From Gonatopus flavifemur (Eukaryota; Arthropoda; Insecta; Hymenoptera; Dryinidae), in contig JAFFJZ010000069.1 of assembly GCA_018340375.1 (NCBI GenBank), forward strand, positions 558,001 to 622,000: 64,000 nucleotides of DNA. Direction: 5' to 3'. How positions within the stretch are numbered: position 1 is the first letter of the stretch; every line of letters begins with the position of its first letter. The translations under genes and the position numbers were made by a program. Shown in pieces: positions 45,090-56,089 of the stretch. The notes beneath the pieces are model-generated. The model was given only the letters and a program-made list of their open reading frames with translations. It made no database searches and was not told the origin of the DNA.

Positions 45090-47340
45090 TCAATTATCTA
45101 GACCAAGTTTGAACATTAATTTACAAAACTGCGCTACAGATGTTAGGATGTTTGCTATCTGCTCGTCAGATGAAATATATTTGACATCAATCTTTTGTCC
45201 TACAACCAAATCTTTGACAAAATTGTACTTTATGTCAACATGCTTAAGTCGCTTATGATCCCACTTAACCAGTGAACTTATGCAGGACTGATTGTCTTCA
45301 TATATTGTAACACGATTTTGTTTTATATTGAAATCCTTCAATATTCTCTCAAGCCACAAATACTCTGCAGCAGCTGTAGCTAATGCAACAAGCTCTGCTT
45401 CCGTAGAAGAGAGTGCTACAGTGGTTTGTCGCTTTACAGACCAGCATATCGTGTTACCTAACAATTTAAAAAGAAAACCTGACGTAGATTTCCTATCAAC
45501 AAAACTTCCCCAATCTGCATCCGCATAACCTACTAATTGGCTCTCTACATTAGTTGCTACTTTATGAAAAATTAACGAATAATCAAGCGTTCCTTTATTG
45601 TACCGGAGAATCCTTTTTAAACCCTTCCAGTGACAGTTTTTGGGATTGCTTTGTTGCCTGCTAAAGTAGTTCACTGCAAAGCTCAGATCCGGTCTAGTAG
45701 TTTGACTCACATATAGAAAACAACCAATCAATTCTCGGTAAGGTGTACCTGTATCGATTGATTCTTCGGAACCTTCATCAAAATTTACCTCGATCGGAGT
45801 CTTAACAGGTTTACAATCTTGCATTCCAAATCTAGTTAACATCCTTTGCAAATACATAGATTGATTCAAATACAAACAATTTTCAGTTCTGGTTATTTTT
45901 ATCCCTAAAAACAAACTAAGATCACCCAAATCTTTCATTTGAAATTTCTCATTTCAAGCTCGTTTGAGCTCTTGAATCTTTGAATAATCATTACCTGCAA
46001 TAATTACGTCATCTACATGCAACAATAAAAAAACTTGAACATCATTATAAGTACCGATATACAAGCAACGATCTGATTGTGATTGAATTGAACCAATTGA
46101 CTTCACATAGGCGTCAAATGCACAATTCCATACATAGGAGGCTTGTTTGAGACCGTAAAGTGATTTGTTCAGTTTACATACTAAATTCGAATCAAACTTG
46201 TATCCTAAAGGGATCTTCATGTAAATCTCCTCCTTAAGCTCCCCATGAAGAAATGCATTTTTGACATCCATATGATATGTCAACAAATTTTCTTGATTTA
46301 TCTTTGCGAGTAAAATACGTGAGGTTGTCAAGCGAGCCACTGGTGCGTACAAATCACTATAATCGAAACCTTTACGTTGAGCACAGCCTTTTATTACTAG
46401 CCTAGCTTTATAACGTTCTATTTCACCGTCACTGTCACGTTTAATTTTAAAAACCCATTTATTATCAATAGCTCTTCTTCCTGTTGGTAATTCGCACAGA
46501 TTCCATGTATTATTTTCTTCTAGAGCTTTGATTTCCTCGTTCACTGCATCATACCACTTGTTTTCATCTTCTCTTCCTGAAATATCGTCATAGCTATCCG
46601 GAACATCCTCAACAAAAGCTTCCGCGTTCAGTGCAATGATAGCGTAGTCCTTCAACCATTCAGGTTCCTTTTTCAAACGTGAACTTCTACGAATCGATTG
46701 CACAGTATCAACATCTAAATTCTTTTCTGGTGATTTACTTTGAATCTCGGAATCAGATTGAACAATGTTATCCAACGATGCATCCTGGTAATCTGAGTTA
46801 GGCGTTTCACAAGAATTTTCTTTCTGATCCAGTACACTGCTTCCGGTTGGAATCCAATATTCATTATTCGATAAATCCGCTTGGAATTTCGATTCATCGA
46901 AAGTAACGTCTCGACCATAATAAGTTCGCTTTTCTTCTGGATCCCAAAGTTTATATCCGTTTGTACAGTAGCCAAACATCAAACATTTCTTGGTGCGTGA
47001 ATCAAATTTTCCCGCGATTAATTCTTTTAGCAAGTGCAAATACGCCACTGATCCAAACACTTTCAATTTTTTGAAGTTTGGCGCTTCTCCATACCATAGC
47101 GTTGCTGGAATATTTTTATTCAGCGCATTAGTTGGACTCCTATTCATCAAATACACCGCTGTACGCACAGCTTCGGATCAAAAAATATCATCCAATTTCG
47201 CGTTCAAAAGAAGACATCTTGCCCGTTCACAGATAGTTCTGTTCATGCGCTCAGAAACTCCGTTTTGCTGAGAAGTATATCTCATGGTGAATTCATATTG
47301 TATGCCTTTTTCTTCGAAGTAATTCGCCGCTTGAAATTTT
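45090..47340 (-). pseudogene. Copia pol: integrase C-part, reverse transcriptase, RNase H
   Basis: One reading frame covers the region with only two in-frame stops: a TGA at about 47178, where copia integrases have Trp (DDIF-x-SEAV), and a TGA at 45954 in the reverse transcriptase connection. The integrase core end is visible as YTSQQNGVSERMNRT and FGSVAYLHL. The reverse transcriptase shows KARLVIKGCAQRKGFDY, HMDVKNAFLHGEL and the catalytic LLHVDDVIIAG. RNase H shows YADADWGSFVDRKSTSGF, STEAELVAL and YEDNQSCISS, and ends at KLMFKLGLDN. Few mutations imply a fairly young copy. It is not functional because protease and N-terminal integrase are gone and gag is broken. Confidence 0.9.
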
Positions 47341-47344
47341 GCGA

Positions 47345-47768
47345 ACTTGGAAGTTTCCTTGATACTTTTTCTCCATGAAATGGCACAGCACGGTTTTGAT
47401 TAGTATGAAATTAACTTTCACAAATTTTTCCAACATACACGTCATCGGGAAAGTCTTACGAGTCGGATTACGCAAGATTTATTACGATAAATGGAAAAAT
47501 GGCTGAGTTACGACGAGTTTAATGTTGAAAAACATTGATTTTCGATTTAAAAAGATAGGTGCTTTTTATTTTTTTTCTTCAAAACTATCGATCATAGAAA
47601 AAAATTCTAGAGGGAGACTCAGATTGATTTTTCAAGCCCTATCACCCAGTATTTTTAGATTTTCAAAATTCCGATTTTTTTTTCGAACCTTCACGTGGCG
47701 GCTTGGACAATACCGCTTTTACCGCTTTTCGAACGCATCGTCGGTTATGCTTTCCGTGGGCTCAATTG
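47345..47768. mobile_element. AATTGAGGG-family fragment inside copia
   Basis: The sequence from ATGGCACAGCACGG-like bases through GTCTTACGAGTCGGATTACG, CGACGAGTTTAATGTTGAA and CTATCACCCAGTATTTTTAG to GGGCTCAATTG at 47768 matches one side of the 26889-29912 and 62492-63640 elements. It replaces the zinc-knuckle, protease and N-integrase part of copia. The gag frame ends at the Cys of RCFN, exactly where it starts. Confidence 0.65.
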
Positions 47769-47769
47769 A

Positions 47770-48507
47770 AGCATCTCAAAGCATACTTGTTTTTCCCCGT
47801 TGAAGATCGTTTATTATCAGTCACTGAAGAACTTTTATTTGTTTGCATAGGAAAGGCGATTGACGGTTCTGCATTGAAATTTCTTTTCGTAGAGTTGGTA
47901 CACTTGATTTCTTCATCTAGCAGTCTGTTTTTAACGAACGGTATAGTCAAATTTTCACTCGATAACGTTTCGATCGCTGTTACCACTTGATCATACGCAG
48001 TAGGCATTGTCAACAATAGATGACATACCACGTCAATCTTTTCCAAGTTTGCACCAGTCGATCGCAATTCTCTCACAATTTTATCAAATTTCACAAAATG
48101 ACCAGCTAAAGATTCACTTCCTGGATTAAATTCCATCATTAACAGCTTTTTTCGTAATAAAAGCTGACTGGCTATACTTTTACGCTAGAATGTATCCGAC
48201 AAAGATTTCCAAATACTATACGCATTGTCTTTGTCTCGTACGTATTCCAGTTAAGAATCTGATATGCGTTGAATGATTTGTGATCGACATTTTCGATCAC
48301 GCTTCTCTAATTCTTTTAATAATGTTTCTTCACCGCACGTTGTGCCGCCGTATCTGCGTCATCGAGGACACACATTTCCGTGTACGATTTTTGTATGAAC
48401 TCTAATAGTTCCAATTCGTTCAGAAGCGTCTCGATTCTAAATTTCCAATGCGCGAAATTTGTTCCATCAAATAACGGAATTTTATACTTTTCGATTTCTT
48501 CGGCCAT
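47770..48507 (-). pseudogene. Copia gag, frameshifted
   Basis: It starts at the ATG at 48507 with MAEEIEKYKIPLFDGTNF, then WKFRIETLL, the typical copia Gag N-terminus. It breaks about codon 64, and is recovered from 48139 as EFNPGSESLAGHFVKF and MPTAYDQVVTAIETL. It is truncated at the first zinc-knuckle residues by the 47345-47768 repeat. Confidence 0.85.
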
Positions 48508-48575
48508 CTTGGCTCTCAGAAAGAACAACCCGAATGCGAAACACTTTTCAAGATACGTAAACACTTAATTATTCT

Positions 48576-48592
48576 GGCCTGGGTCCATAAGC
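48576..48592 (-). promoter_or_regulatory. Copia primer-binding site
   Basis: Immediately inside the 5' LTR, read on the - strand as GCTTATGGACCCAGGCC. This resembles the internal (anticodon-half) initiator-Met tRNA primer site used by copia elements. Confidence 0.65.
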
Positions 48593-48872
48593 TGTTGAAA
48601 TTAAACTCACGTTTTACTTTAATGCAGAAATACTTTATTGTAAAAGCAATATTAGAAATAATTAAGGTCTTGGACAAAGCAACGTTAAAAAGAAATCATC
48701 TCGCGACCAATCTCGTATGCAACGCAAAAGCGAACTGAAACTCTAGATATATGGTTGAACGATGTTCCAATCAATCTTCACTAGATGACGTTAGTAGTAA
48801 AGATTTAAATCATCAAAACATAGCACAGATCAATTACAAAACTTGAATATATAAAATTGCTATTTCTCTACA
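48593..48872 (-). repeat. Copia 5' LTR, intact, 280 bp
   Basis: Starts TGTAGAGAAATAGC on the - strand and ends TTTCAACA. It is flanked outside by ACATT (48873-48877), matching the far side of the split 3' LTR. It shows the empty-site sequence for the 6-kb insertion. Confidence 0.9.
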
Positions 48873-48955
48873 ACATTCCACATGTCCCAAACAGTCCACA
48901 CAAATTTTTGTGTCGATTCAACATAATGTGTTTGTGTTGGCTATACTCACAAAAG

Positions 48956-49112
48956 CACTGATGCCAGGAAAAACGGTGCGGACCGAAAATCAGTCATTGT
49001 TCACACAATGACACGTTCGTATACGTGTGACTCACATGTATACAAAAGTTTCATCGTGTGCACGGTAGAGGGGCTGATTTTTCAGTCCACACCGTCTTTC
49101 CTGGCATCACTG
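48956..49112. mobile_element. hAT-like MITE, 157 bp, 8-bp TSD
   Basis: CACTGATGCCAGGAAAAACG at the left end and its near-complement ending TTTCCTGGCATCACTG at the right end are inverted. CACAAAAG flanks both sides exactly (48948-48955 and 49113-49120). The end motif is shared with the 4.3-kb palindrome 14954-19232. Confidence 0.85.
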
Positions 49113-49197
49113 CACAAAAGGATACCCAAGTGACGAAGTGCGAAGTGACGATCGTTCGGATATGAACTTCATAGTTCATATCGCGTCGGGGTGGGCT

Positions 49198-49520
49198 CAA
49201 GGATGGGTTCTGTGCGCGTGCGATAAGTAATATGCGTTAACTATGCGCAGATTATGCATAAAACATGTAGAATACGCAGAAAATGCATAAAACATTGCAA
49301 AATTAATTCCAACTTGAAATTCAAAAGTCAGAATATATGAAATAGATATTTATGAGTGTTGAAATGGTAAACAATTCATAGTTTTGAAATTATACCCCAA
49401 CTTGACCATAAAAAAAGATGATGCAGAAAACCCCCTTTAGTTATCTGTATTATCTGCATGAGTTTTATGCGCACATTATTTCTTGCATAAAACCTACCGT
49501 ATTATGCGTACCCAACCCTG
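49198..49520. mobile_element. hAT-like MITE, 323 bp, near-perfect 8-bp TSD
   Basis: CAAGGATGGGTTCTGTGCGC at the left end and GTACCCAACCCTG at the right end are diverged inverted repeats. GGTGGGCT (49190-49197) and GGTGGGCG (49521-49528) are a target duplication with one mismatch. TGCGCA/TGCATAAAAC words fill the interior. Confidence 0.65.
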
Positions 49521-49710
49521 GGTGGGCGGGCTGGATTTCTCAAATGATAAGAGTGGTCTCATATCCAACCGACATGTTCATGCCGTGATCTAATAAATTT
49601 CCATGGTTACAGTCAGAAACAAATATAACCCCCAAAATAGAAGGACGTAATAAATGTATTATAAGACAGTAACTGCCTTCATGTTGATCTTTGATAAAAG
49701 AAAAAAAATC

Positions 49711-49775
49711 ATTCTGATTGGAATCGAACTTGAAACTTCTGGATTCACCAGACAATTCCATAGCTGTACACCTCT
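49711..49775 (-). other. tRNA-like relic
   Basis: On the - strand a B-box AAGTTCGATTCC (49720-49731) follows a weak A-box-like TACAGCTATGGAATTG at roughly tRNA spacing. Stems are mostly unpaired. It is not in a palindrome, unlike the other three pairs. Confidence 0.35.
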
Positions 49776-49814
49776 ATGAATTTAACCCATTGAATTCAAT
49801 ATTATACTTGATTA

Positions 49815-49960
49815 TACTGGAATGAGCACTCTCTGCTTTTTCTATAGTATCGACCGGTCAGAGAGAAAGGAAATATTTTGAGAGTGTCTTATTCTCTCTT
49901 GCTCATGCAATACACTATACCACTCTGACTGCGCTAATCTAAAGAGTGCTCATTCCAGTA
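49815..49960. mobile_element. MITE, TACTGGAATGAGCACTCT ends
   Basis: Inverted ends TACTGGAATGAGCACTCT and AGAGTGCTCATTCCAGTA are perfect over 18 bp. The interior GAGAGAAAGGAAATATT/ATTCTCTCTTGC partly pairs. Relative of 44183-44424. Confidence 0.65.
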
Positions 49961-51054
49961 TGTATACAGTTCAATGATTTAACCACACATCTGGATTCAT
50001 ATCAAGCCCATGGGATTATAGATAACGCATACATGAGATTAATCATTCTGAATAATCTTGATCTGTTCTCGTAATTATGATAAATTTATGAAATTGAAAT
50101 GTTATTCATGCCAAAACAATAATTATGATAAAAATATGTGAAATAATTTCTATGATTTGAAACTTTGCTTGTTGTTGAAACTTGAGAGCATATTATAATG
50201 ACAAGTAACGAGGGTCTAATTTTCTCAAATATCTTTCAAACATATCATGGTTAAATCAAGTAACCTTTGTTCATTTTTAGATGAATTGGTTACAAAGGAA
50301 ATGAAATTATATTTCTTAAATGATGATCAGTTGAGGCAGTAAATCATGTATGATCATGATCATTTACCCGAAAGCAGTCAAGTCTGCGCTTATTTGAGGT
50401 GGGCTAGGAATTTCATGTAATTTTCTTCGGATTGACAAATCATTGTCTTTTGGGTAAATGCAATTTCGGGCACTCGCTACTTCACCTTCATATACCCTGG
50501 GGCGTCTTTCATCGCTTGAAGGCCGTGGGCCTACTGAGAGTGGAGGCCCATGTAAGGAGACGTAAAATCTTGACATTTTTAAAAAATCACTCTAACATTG
50601 ATCATTATGATTTTTCTGTCAAATACGTCTTAGCTGAATTTCCACTTTTTTGTATATCTAGAATTAGTTTCATTTTCAAAATAACTTGATTTCATTTTGT
50701 TCAAGTCACCTTTTTAAAAAAATATATAAAAATCTTAACGGTTCTCTACGAAGAGGCCCCCTTTTTTCAGGAGGCCCTGGGCTCGGGCCCGGTGTGCCCT
50801 GCCTTAAAGACGGCCCTGCATATACCAGGTGTACCGGTATGAAGTGAGCGTTAAGATGCAAATGGGTCGATAGGGAACATTTGTTGTGAACGAGTCTTAA
50901 TTTTTGTTCTGTTTGGTTGGTATGACATCTGTCAAACATATTTAATAAACATCAAGTCATTGAACTAACAACATCATATTTTTCCATCGTGTTGAAAATG
51001 TCGAATCTTGTACCAGAAAAATGATCATTTGCGGCAAGATTCGGCAAGAAGGTG
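49961..51054. other. Non-coding; one hAT-end-like relic at 50735-50820
   Basis: AT-rich with no gene. At 50735-50820 a GC-rich block (CTGGGCTCGGGCCCGGTG and CTTAAAGACGGCCCTG) resembles the end of a hAT-type element and the relic at 32928-33085. Confidence 0.35.
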
Positions 51055-53808
51055 TGTTCAAATTTTTGTGATTTTGGAAATTCGAAAAAGTTGTCAAAAA
51101 ATTCTGAAAAAATTTGAGCGTATTTTTTGATCAATTCTAAGAACTTTTTGCTCAGTAAAATTTTTTCCTAAAGTCCATCGTTTTCTAATAAAAAATTCTT
51201 GAAGTTTTTGTCCACTATTCTGCAGTTTTTTTATAGTTTGGCATTTTTGAATATGCCTCTCATAATATATTTCACATGTAATATTATGAGTATCTTTGAT
51301 ATTTTTTTTATTCACAAAATTGTCTTTTTACAACATATAGTCCATGCCTCATATGTTCTCTAAACACTATCGACGTGATGACTCTGATAGATGATCAATG
51401 ATTACATATCATCTAACATATAAAAGAAAATCGGTATTCTTGTGACTCGGTATTAGATTGCATTCTCTTATAAATCGCGAACCGTATTAGGACAATATAT
51501 CAACGGAATACTTCATGTTCCACAGAAATAGAATTCAATAATAAACTTATCTATTGTGGGAAAAACATTGATTCCATAAAATAAACAAATAGCACTTTAG
51601 CCTGACGAAACTGGTGATATTATTTATTGAAAGTCAAACAGACAATGTCTGCTTCATCAGGAAAACGCCGGTAACGATCAAGTCAACAGCAAGATGTAGA
51701 AATTGAAGAGCGTGAAGATGGTGACTTTCATGCAATAATTGTTTCTCAGGATGATTGCTCTGGACCATCTGACTCTGATTCTGAATCTGAATATGAAGGT
51801 TGTCAAATTTCTTATAATAAAGTTCCAAATATTAGTTATCATCAGGTTATGAGTAACTATGAAGAAAATCAGTCGAAACTGGAGCCTAATCATATTTACG
51901 TATGGAAGAACGGAGAAAGAAAGTGTGAACAATATCCTGAAAATGAAAACTCACTTTCTGAGAAAACGAAAAAATTTATTCTTGAATCTTCATATGTACA
52001 GTTGTTCGAACTTTTTTTCTCCGCCGATTTAAAAAAATATATCATCGAAAGTACTCGTATGAATGACTGCGATTCAACATTAGATGAATTCGATATTTTT
52101 TTAGGGATAATTATAATGTCAATCTTCAATCAAAGGAAATCTCAGAAAGACTATTGGTCTAATTGGCCATTACTGGCCTGTCCTACTGTGGCAAAAACAA
52201 TGAGTCGTAATAAATTTCTCAAAATTAAATCAAAATTAAAATTTTTGAAACCTGAAGATCAGAATTATAATGACAGAGCTTGGAGAGTACGTGGTATTTT
52301 CGAAATTTTCAAGAGGGATGCTTTGCAATTTGTTTTTTTCTCTACCGCTTTGTCGATAGATAAAATGATGGTGAAGTTTCACGGAAAAACCATTTTGCTC
52401 CAGTTTATGAAAGATAAGCCTGCGCGCTTCGGCATCAAAATGTGGGGAATTTGTAACTTAGAGGGATATCTGTTCGATGGTGAGATTTATTGTGGCAAGG
52501 GGTCGAATATTTATTCGTCTGATAAACAAGTAAAACTATCCAAATGTCCCTTAGGAAGTCGTGTCGTTATGCAGATGATCCAAAAGCTACTTGTTGATGT
52601 TGTTCCACGGAGAATAATTCAATATCATTTATATTTTGATAACTTTTCTTGTAGTCCAGACCTACTGATTCATTTGCAAACAGTCGGCTTGAGAGCAACT
52701 GGTACCCTGAGGGGAAACAGAGTGAATATCGATAATGAATTGGATAAAAAAGTAATAAGAGGAACGTTCTGAATCAAACACGAAGAAAAAAGCGGTTTGA
52801 ACTATATCACAATCATGGATTCAAAACCAGTATCTTTGCTTTCCACCGCGGCAGGTGTAACCCCAATGTCAACAGTCAAAAGATATTCGAAAGAATCAAG
52901 AACTAAAAACGATATTCCATTTCCCAGAGCTTTCTCACAATATAATAAATACATGGGTGGTGTCGATCTACATGATGGACATTGTAGTAATTTGATGCCA
53001 TGCATAAGAGCAAAAAGATGGACTTGGGCCATTTTTCTCCGACTAATCCAATCATCGATAACAAATGCCCTTGTAATCCATAATTTATCAAATCGTGACA
53101 AAAAAATTGGATCTAAGGAGATGGCTTTAGAACTTGCTGAATTTCATTTCGCAGAAGGTATCAAAAGGAAAGAAGTCCATGAAATTGTTACTGGTATAGC
53201 AAGAAAAAATTTTAGGAATTATAAAAAATGTGGGATGAGGACATATAAAATGTGTACAATTTGCAATTCTCACTTTTGCAATTCCTGCCTTACATCGACC
53301 TGTAGTGCAACATAAAACTTCATCTTTATGTATAAAAAAAACAAAAAAAAAACTAAAAAACACGAAAAAAAAGTTTAAAAATTAAAAAACTACCAAACAA
53401 ATTTTAAAATTGGAAAAAAAGAAAAGAAGGGTCTTTTTATACATTTACCTCCACGTGGTAAGGACCGGACAACGGCAACAAAATTTTGACGGCTACAGAA
53501 TGTATACACATGGAGTCAATGAAACAGTTTACGATAAGAGGTGTTGGGTAACGTTTTCAGAAGATTTTCAATAATACGTAATCCCATATGAAATATATTA
53601 TAAGAGGCATATTCAAAAATGCCAAACTATAAAAAAACCGCAGAATAGTGGACAAAAACTTCAAGAATTTTTTATTAGGAAACGATGGACTTTAGGAAAA
53701 AATTTCACAGAACAAAAAGTTCTTAGAATTGATCAAAAAATACGCTCAAATTTTTTCAGAATTTTTTGACAACTTTTTTGAATTCCCAAAATCACAAAAA
53801 TTTGAAAA
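51055..53808. mobile_element. Inverted repeats enclosing a piggyBac element
   Basis: About 225 bp at 51055-51283 and 53585-53808 are inverted copies (shared blocks AAAACTTCAAGAATTTTTTA, CGATGGACTTTAGG and GATCAAAAAATACGCTC). The piggyBac transposase lies between them. I cannot identify canonical TTAA-CCC piggyBac ends, so the inverted repeats may belong to a separate palindromic element that captured or received the piggyBac copy. Confidence 0.6.
51645..53315 (+). pseudogene. piggyBac-type transposase, two nonsense codons
   Basis: One frame from the ATG at 51645 to the stop at 53315 is interrupted only by TAA at 51672 (codon 10) and TGA at 52770. The acidic N-terminus is followed by FDIFLGIIIMSIFNQR and DYWSNWPLL. 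The three catalytic Asp of piggyBac are present in SIDKMMVKFHGK, YFDNFSCSPDLL and YMGGVDLHDGH. The C-terminus has the Cys-rich finger (CGMRTYKMCTICNSHFCNSCL). About 555 codons matches the family. An ATG at 51849 after the first stop would give a shorter protein. With only two stops it is young, or these may be individual alleles or sequencing errors. Confidence 0.88.
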
Positions 53809-53811
53809 TTC

Positions 53812-53945
53812 AAAAAAAGCGTCAAAAAATTCTGAAAAAAATTTGAGCGTGTTCTTTGATCAATTCTAAGAACTTTTTGTTCAGTAAAATTTTTTCCTAA
53901 AGTCCATCGTTTTCGAATGAAAAATTCTTGAAGTTTTTGACATTT
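53812..53945. repeat. Third copy of the piggyBac-flanking repeat
   Basis: GCGTCAAAAAATTCTGAAAA to AAAAATTCTTGAAGTTTTTG repeats 51080-51220 in the same orientation, directly beside the inverted copy ending at 53808. The two form a local 360-bp palindrome at the right edge. The stretch 53946-54169 beyond has no gene. Confidence 0.65.
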
Positions 53946-54169
53946 TTTCCACGTTTAAGCCGCCATTCTGGTTGTTTCCACATGAGTTTTTCCAATTGTC
54001 CAAGGCATAAATTGAAGTTTGAAGTAGATTGACGCGGTTTCTGTAGTTACAAGAAGAATTATGACCCGATTCCAATGTGAAAACATGAGATAAAGAAAAA
54101 AAGAAGTTTCAAAATTCGCGTTTTTTCGGAAAAAAACCTGTATATCTTGTGACAGGTGCATTTCTCGGA

Positions 54170-55225
54170 AAAACTAATATCAGATTCTGAAATATCAGTC
54201 AATTCTCCATCGAAACTGGTTGGTCTGGAATTTTTCATAACCCTTTTTCTTAGAAAGTACAGCCGTTGAAAAATACAACGCAAAAATGTCATTTTGGGAC
54301 TTAATGGGTTGAGAAAGTGTTCCTCGCATTCTAACTCTTCTTTAGATCGTGAAATTGGTAATGAACACTCCTCAATCCTCCAAAATCGCTCGATTTGATC
54401 ACGTATTCCGTGATTCATGCTTGAATGACAAACCGAATTGAGGTTAACACTAGCAAGCAACATTGATCCTGAGACTATCCATCCTAATTTGGATTTCTGT
54501 GAATAAGGTTTATTTTTACCTAACTGGATTTGTCCTACACACAATGAGGACCAAAATACACCAGCACCAAGCAATAAGTCAATGTCGCCTGGCTGGCAAA
54601 AATTGGGATCAGCCAAAGTTATACTCGGAGGTATATTCAAATCACTAATATCCAAACGAACCACTGGTAACCTTTGAGTTATTCGATCCATCACCAAGAA
54701 CGGCAAATCAGCCTTGAAATCATCATAATTTCATCCAATCTGGGCCTGTGTACGAATGGAACAGCTTGTCACATTTTCGTTTACACAAAAAACCGGTATA
54801 TTCACCTGAGAGTGAGGGAGATTCAATTGTTTGAATAATTTGTTCGTCATGAAATTAAATTGCGATCCATTATCTAATAATGCTCGACATTCTGTTGATC
54901 GGCCCTTGGGATCCAAAATTTCCACCTCAGCAGTGGCTAAAATTATGTATGGATCATTAGATTTTTGTGCTACATGAGCAGAAATCGAATTACTCCCTGT
55001 CTCTGAAGCATTTGAATCGTTATTTGATCCTGAAGGAGTTGCAATTGAAGGAGAACTAACCTCTGACGGAACGTTATCATGCTCTAGATGCAATAAGGGA
55101 TTATGTCTCTTTCCGCACTTCTTGCAACCACTTGCCTTGCATTGTTTAGAAAAATGATTATTTCGGAGACAATTGTTACAAAGTTTCAATGTCTTGACTT
55201 CGTTTATACGTTTATCTATAGGCAT
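54170..55225 (-). pseudogene. BEL/Pao retrotransposon gag-protease fragment
   Basis: A single - frame with one in-frame stop (TGA near 54731). Two zinc knuckles are visible, CNNCLRNNHFSKQC and CKKCGKRHNPLLH. Next come a Ser/Asn-rich linker and the retropepsin active site RALLDNGSQFNFM (DNGS in place of the usual DSGS/DTGS type). Then come LADPNFCQPGDIDLLLGAGVFW and KLGWIVSGS, conserved BEL/Pao blocks after the protease, and RFWRIEE. Reverse transcriptase, integrase and LTRs are absent. It is cut upstream at 55248, where a TACAGGGTGATTC transposon end begins, and it loses homology near 54170. Confidence 0.85.
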
Positions 55226-56089
55226 TTTGAGGAATTGTTCACAAATACAGGGTGATTCAAAATTCCCGCACTCTTTTTTGGGAGTAGATTCCTGATGGAA
55301 TTCTAAAAGGATTTGTCCTTTTGCACAATGCTCTCCGACGCATAATTTCCGAGATATAATAATTTAAAGTTGACTAATTATGAGGTGGATCCATCGGTCA
55401 TTCAGGAGCGTCATAACAGAACAAGAGAGGAAGGTGCTTGCAGAGGGCGCTCATGCGATCAGCTGATCGGTATAATCGATACGATTTACCAACATACAAA
55501 TTGGTAATTTTCCTATGTAGAACGATTGAATTCGTCGACACTGTGGTAAAATTGATTATTGTCATGAATTCTTATCACGATATGCTGTAGGTGAAAGTTG
55601 TAATTTCAGTAATGATTTTTATTACGCAGACAAATGTAAAATAGTGTTATTTCGTAGGGATAGGGATTCAAGTGGGAGAAAAAAGTATAACTACTCGTTT
55701 TCAATCAGAATTTTCATGTAAAGAAGAAAACATGAGAATTTTCATCCATCCGATACCCAATTTGAACGGTTTGATTAGTAAGTTTAACACAAGAGATTGG
55801 ATTCCGAATCCTGTATTCTGATTGGTCGAGAATCAATGTATGTTAGATCAATCCTCGGCCGTTTCAAATGATTCTTCTGAAGAATGTGTTTTCGACTTAT
55901 CCCAACCACAACATTGAACAATGATGAATTTATTCGAATTCACCCTTTTTACATTATTCGATGGTTATAAAGGGTTTATCGAACGTTAATAACTCACTTG
56001 AGATCACTCAAGATCATTCATGTTAAAATCAAAATGTAATTCAAATTGTGTGCAATTCCGAGCGCGTTTCTACGTTTAGAAAATTTATT

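Larger units (their letters stand above)
38665..48872 (-). mobile_element. Copia (Ty1/copia) LTR retrotransposon, disrupted
   Basis: The element is on the - strand. The 5' LTR is 48593-48872. The 3' LTR is in two pieces, 38665-38831 and 44889-45027, because a 6-kb insertion split it. ACATT flanks both outer ends (38660-38664 and 48873-48877), a 5-bp integrase duplication. Next to the 5' LTR lies a primer-binding site like the tRNA-iMet-half type used by copia (48576-48592). Next to the 3' LTR lies a GAGGAGGAG-type polypurine tract (45028-45038). Between them are gag, integrase C-part, reverse transcriptase and RNase H in copia order. Protease and N-terminal integrase are missing where another repeat (47345-47768) sits. 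Confidence 0.9.
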
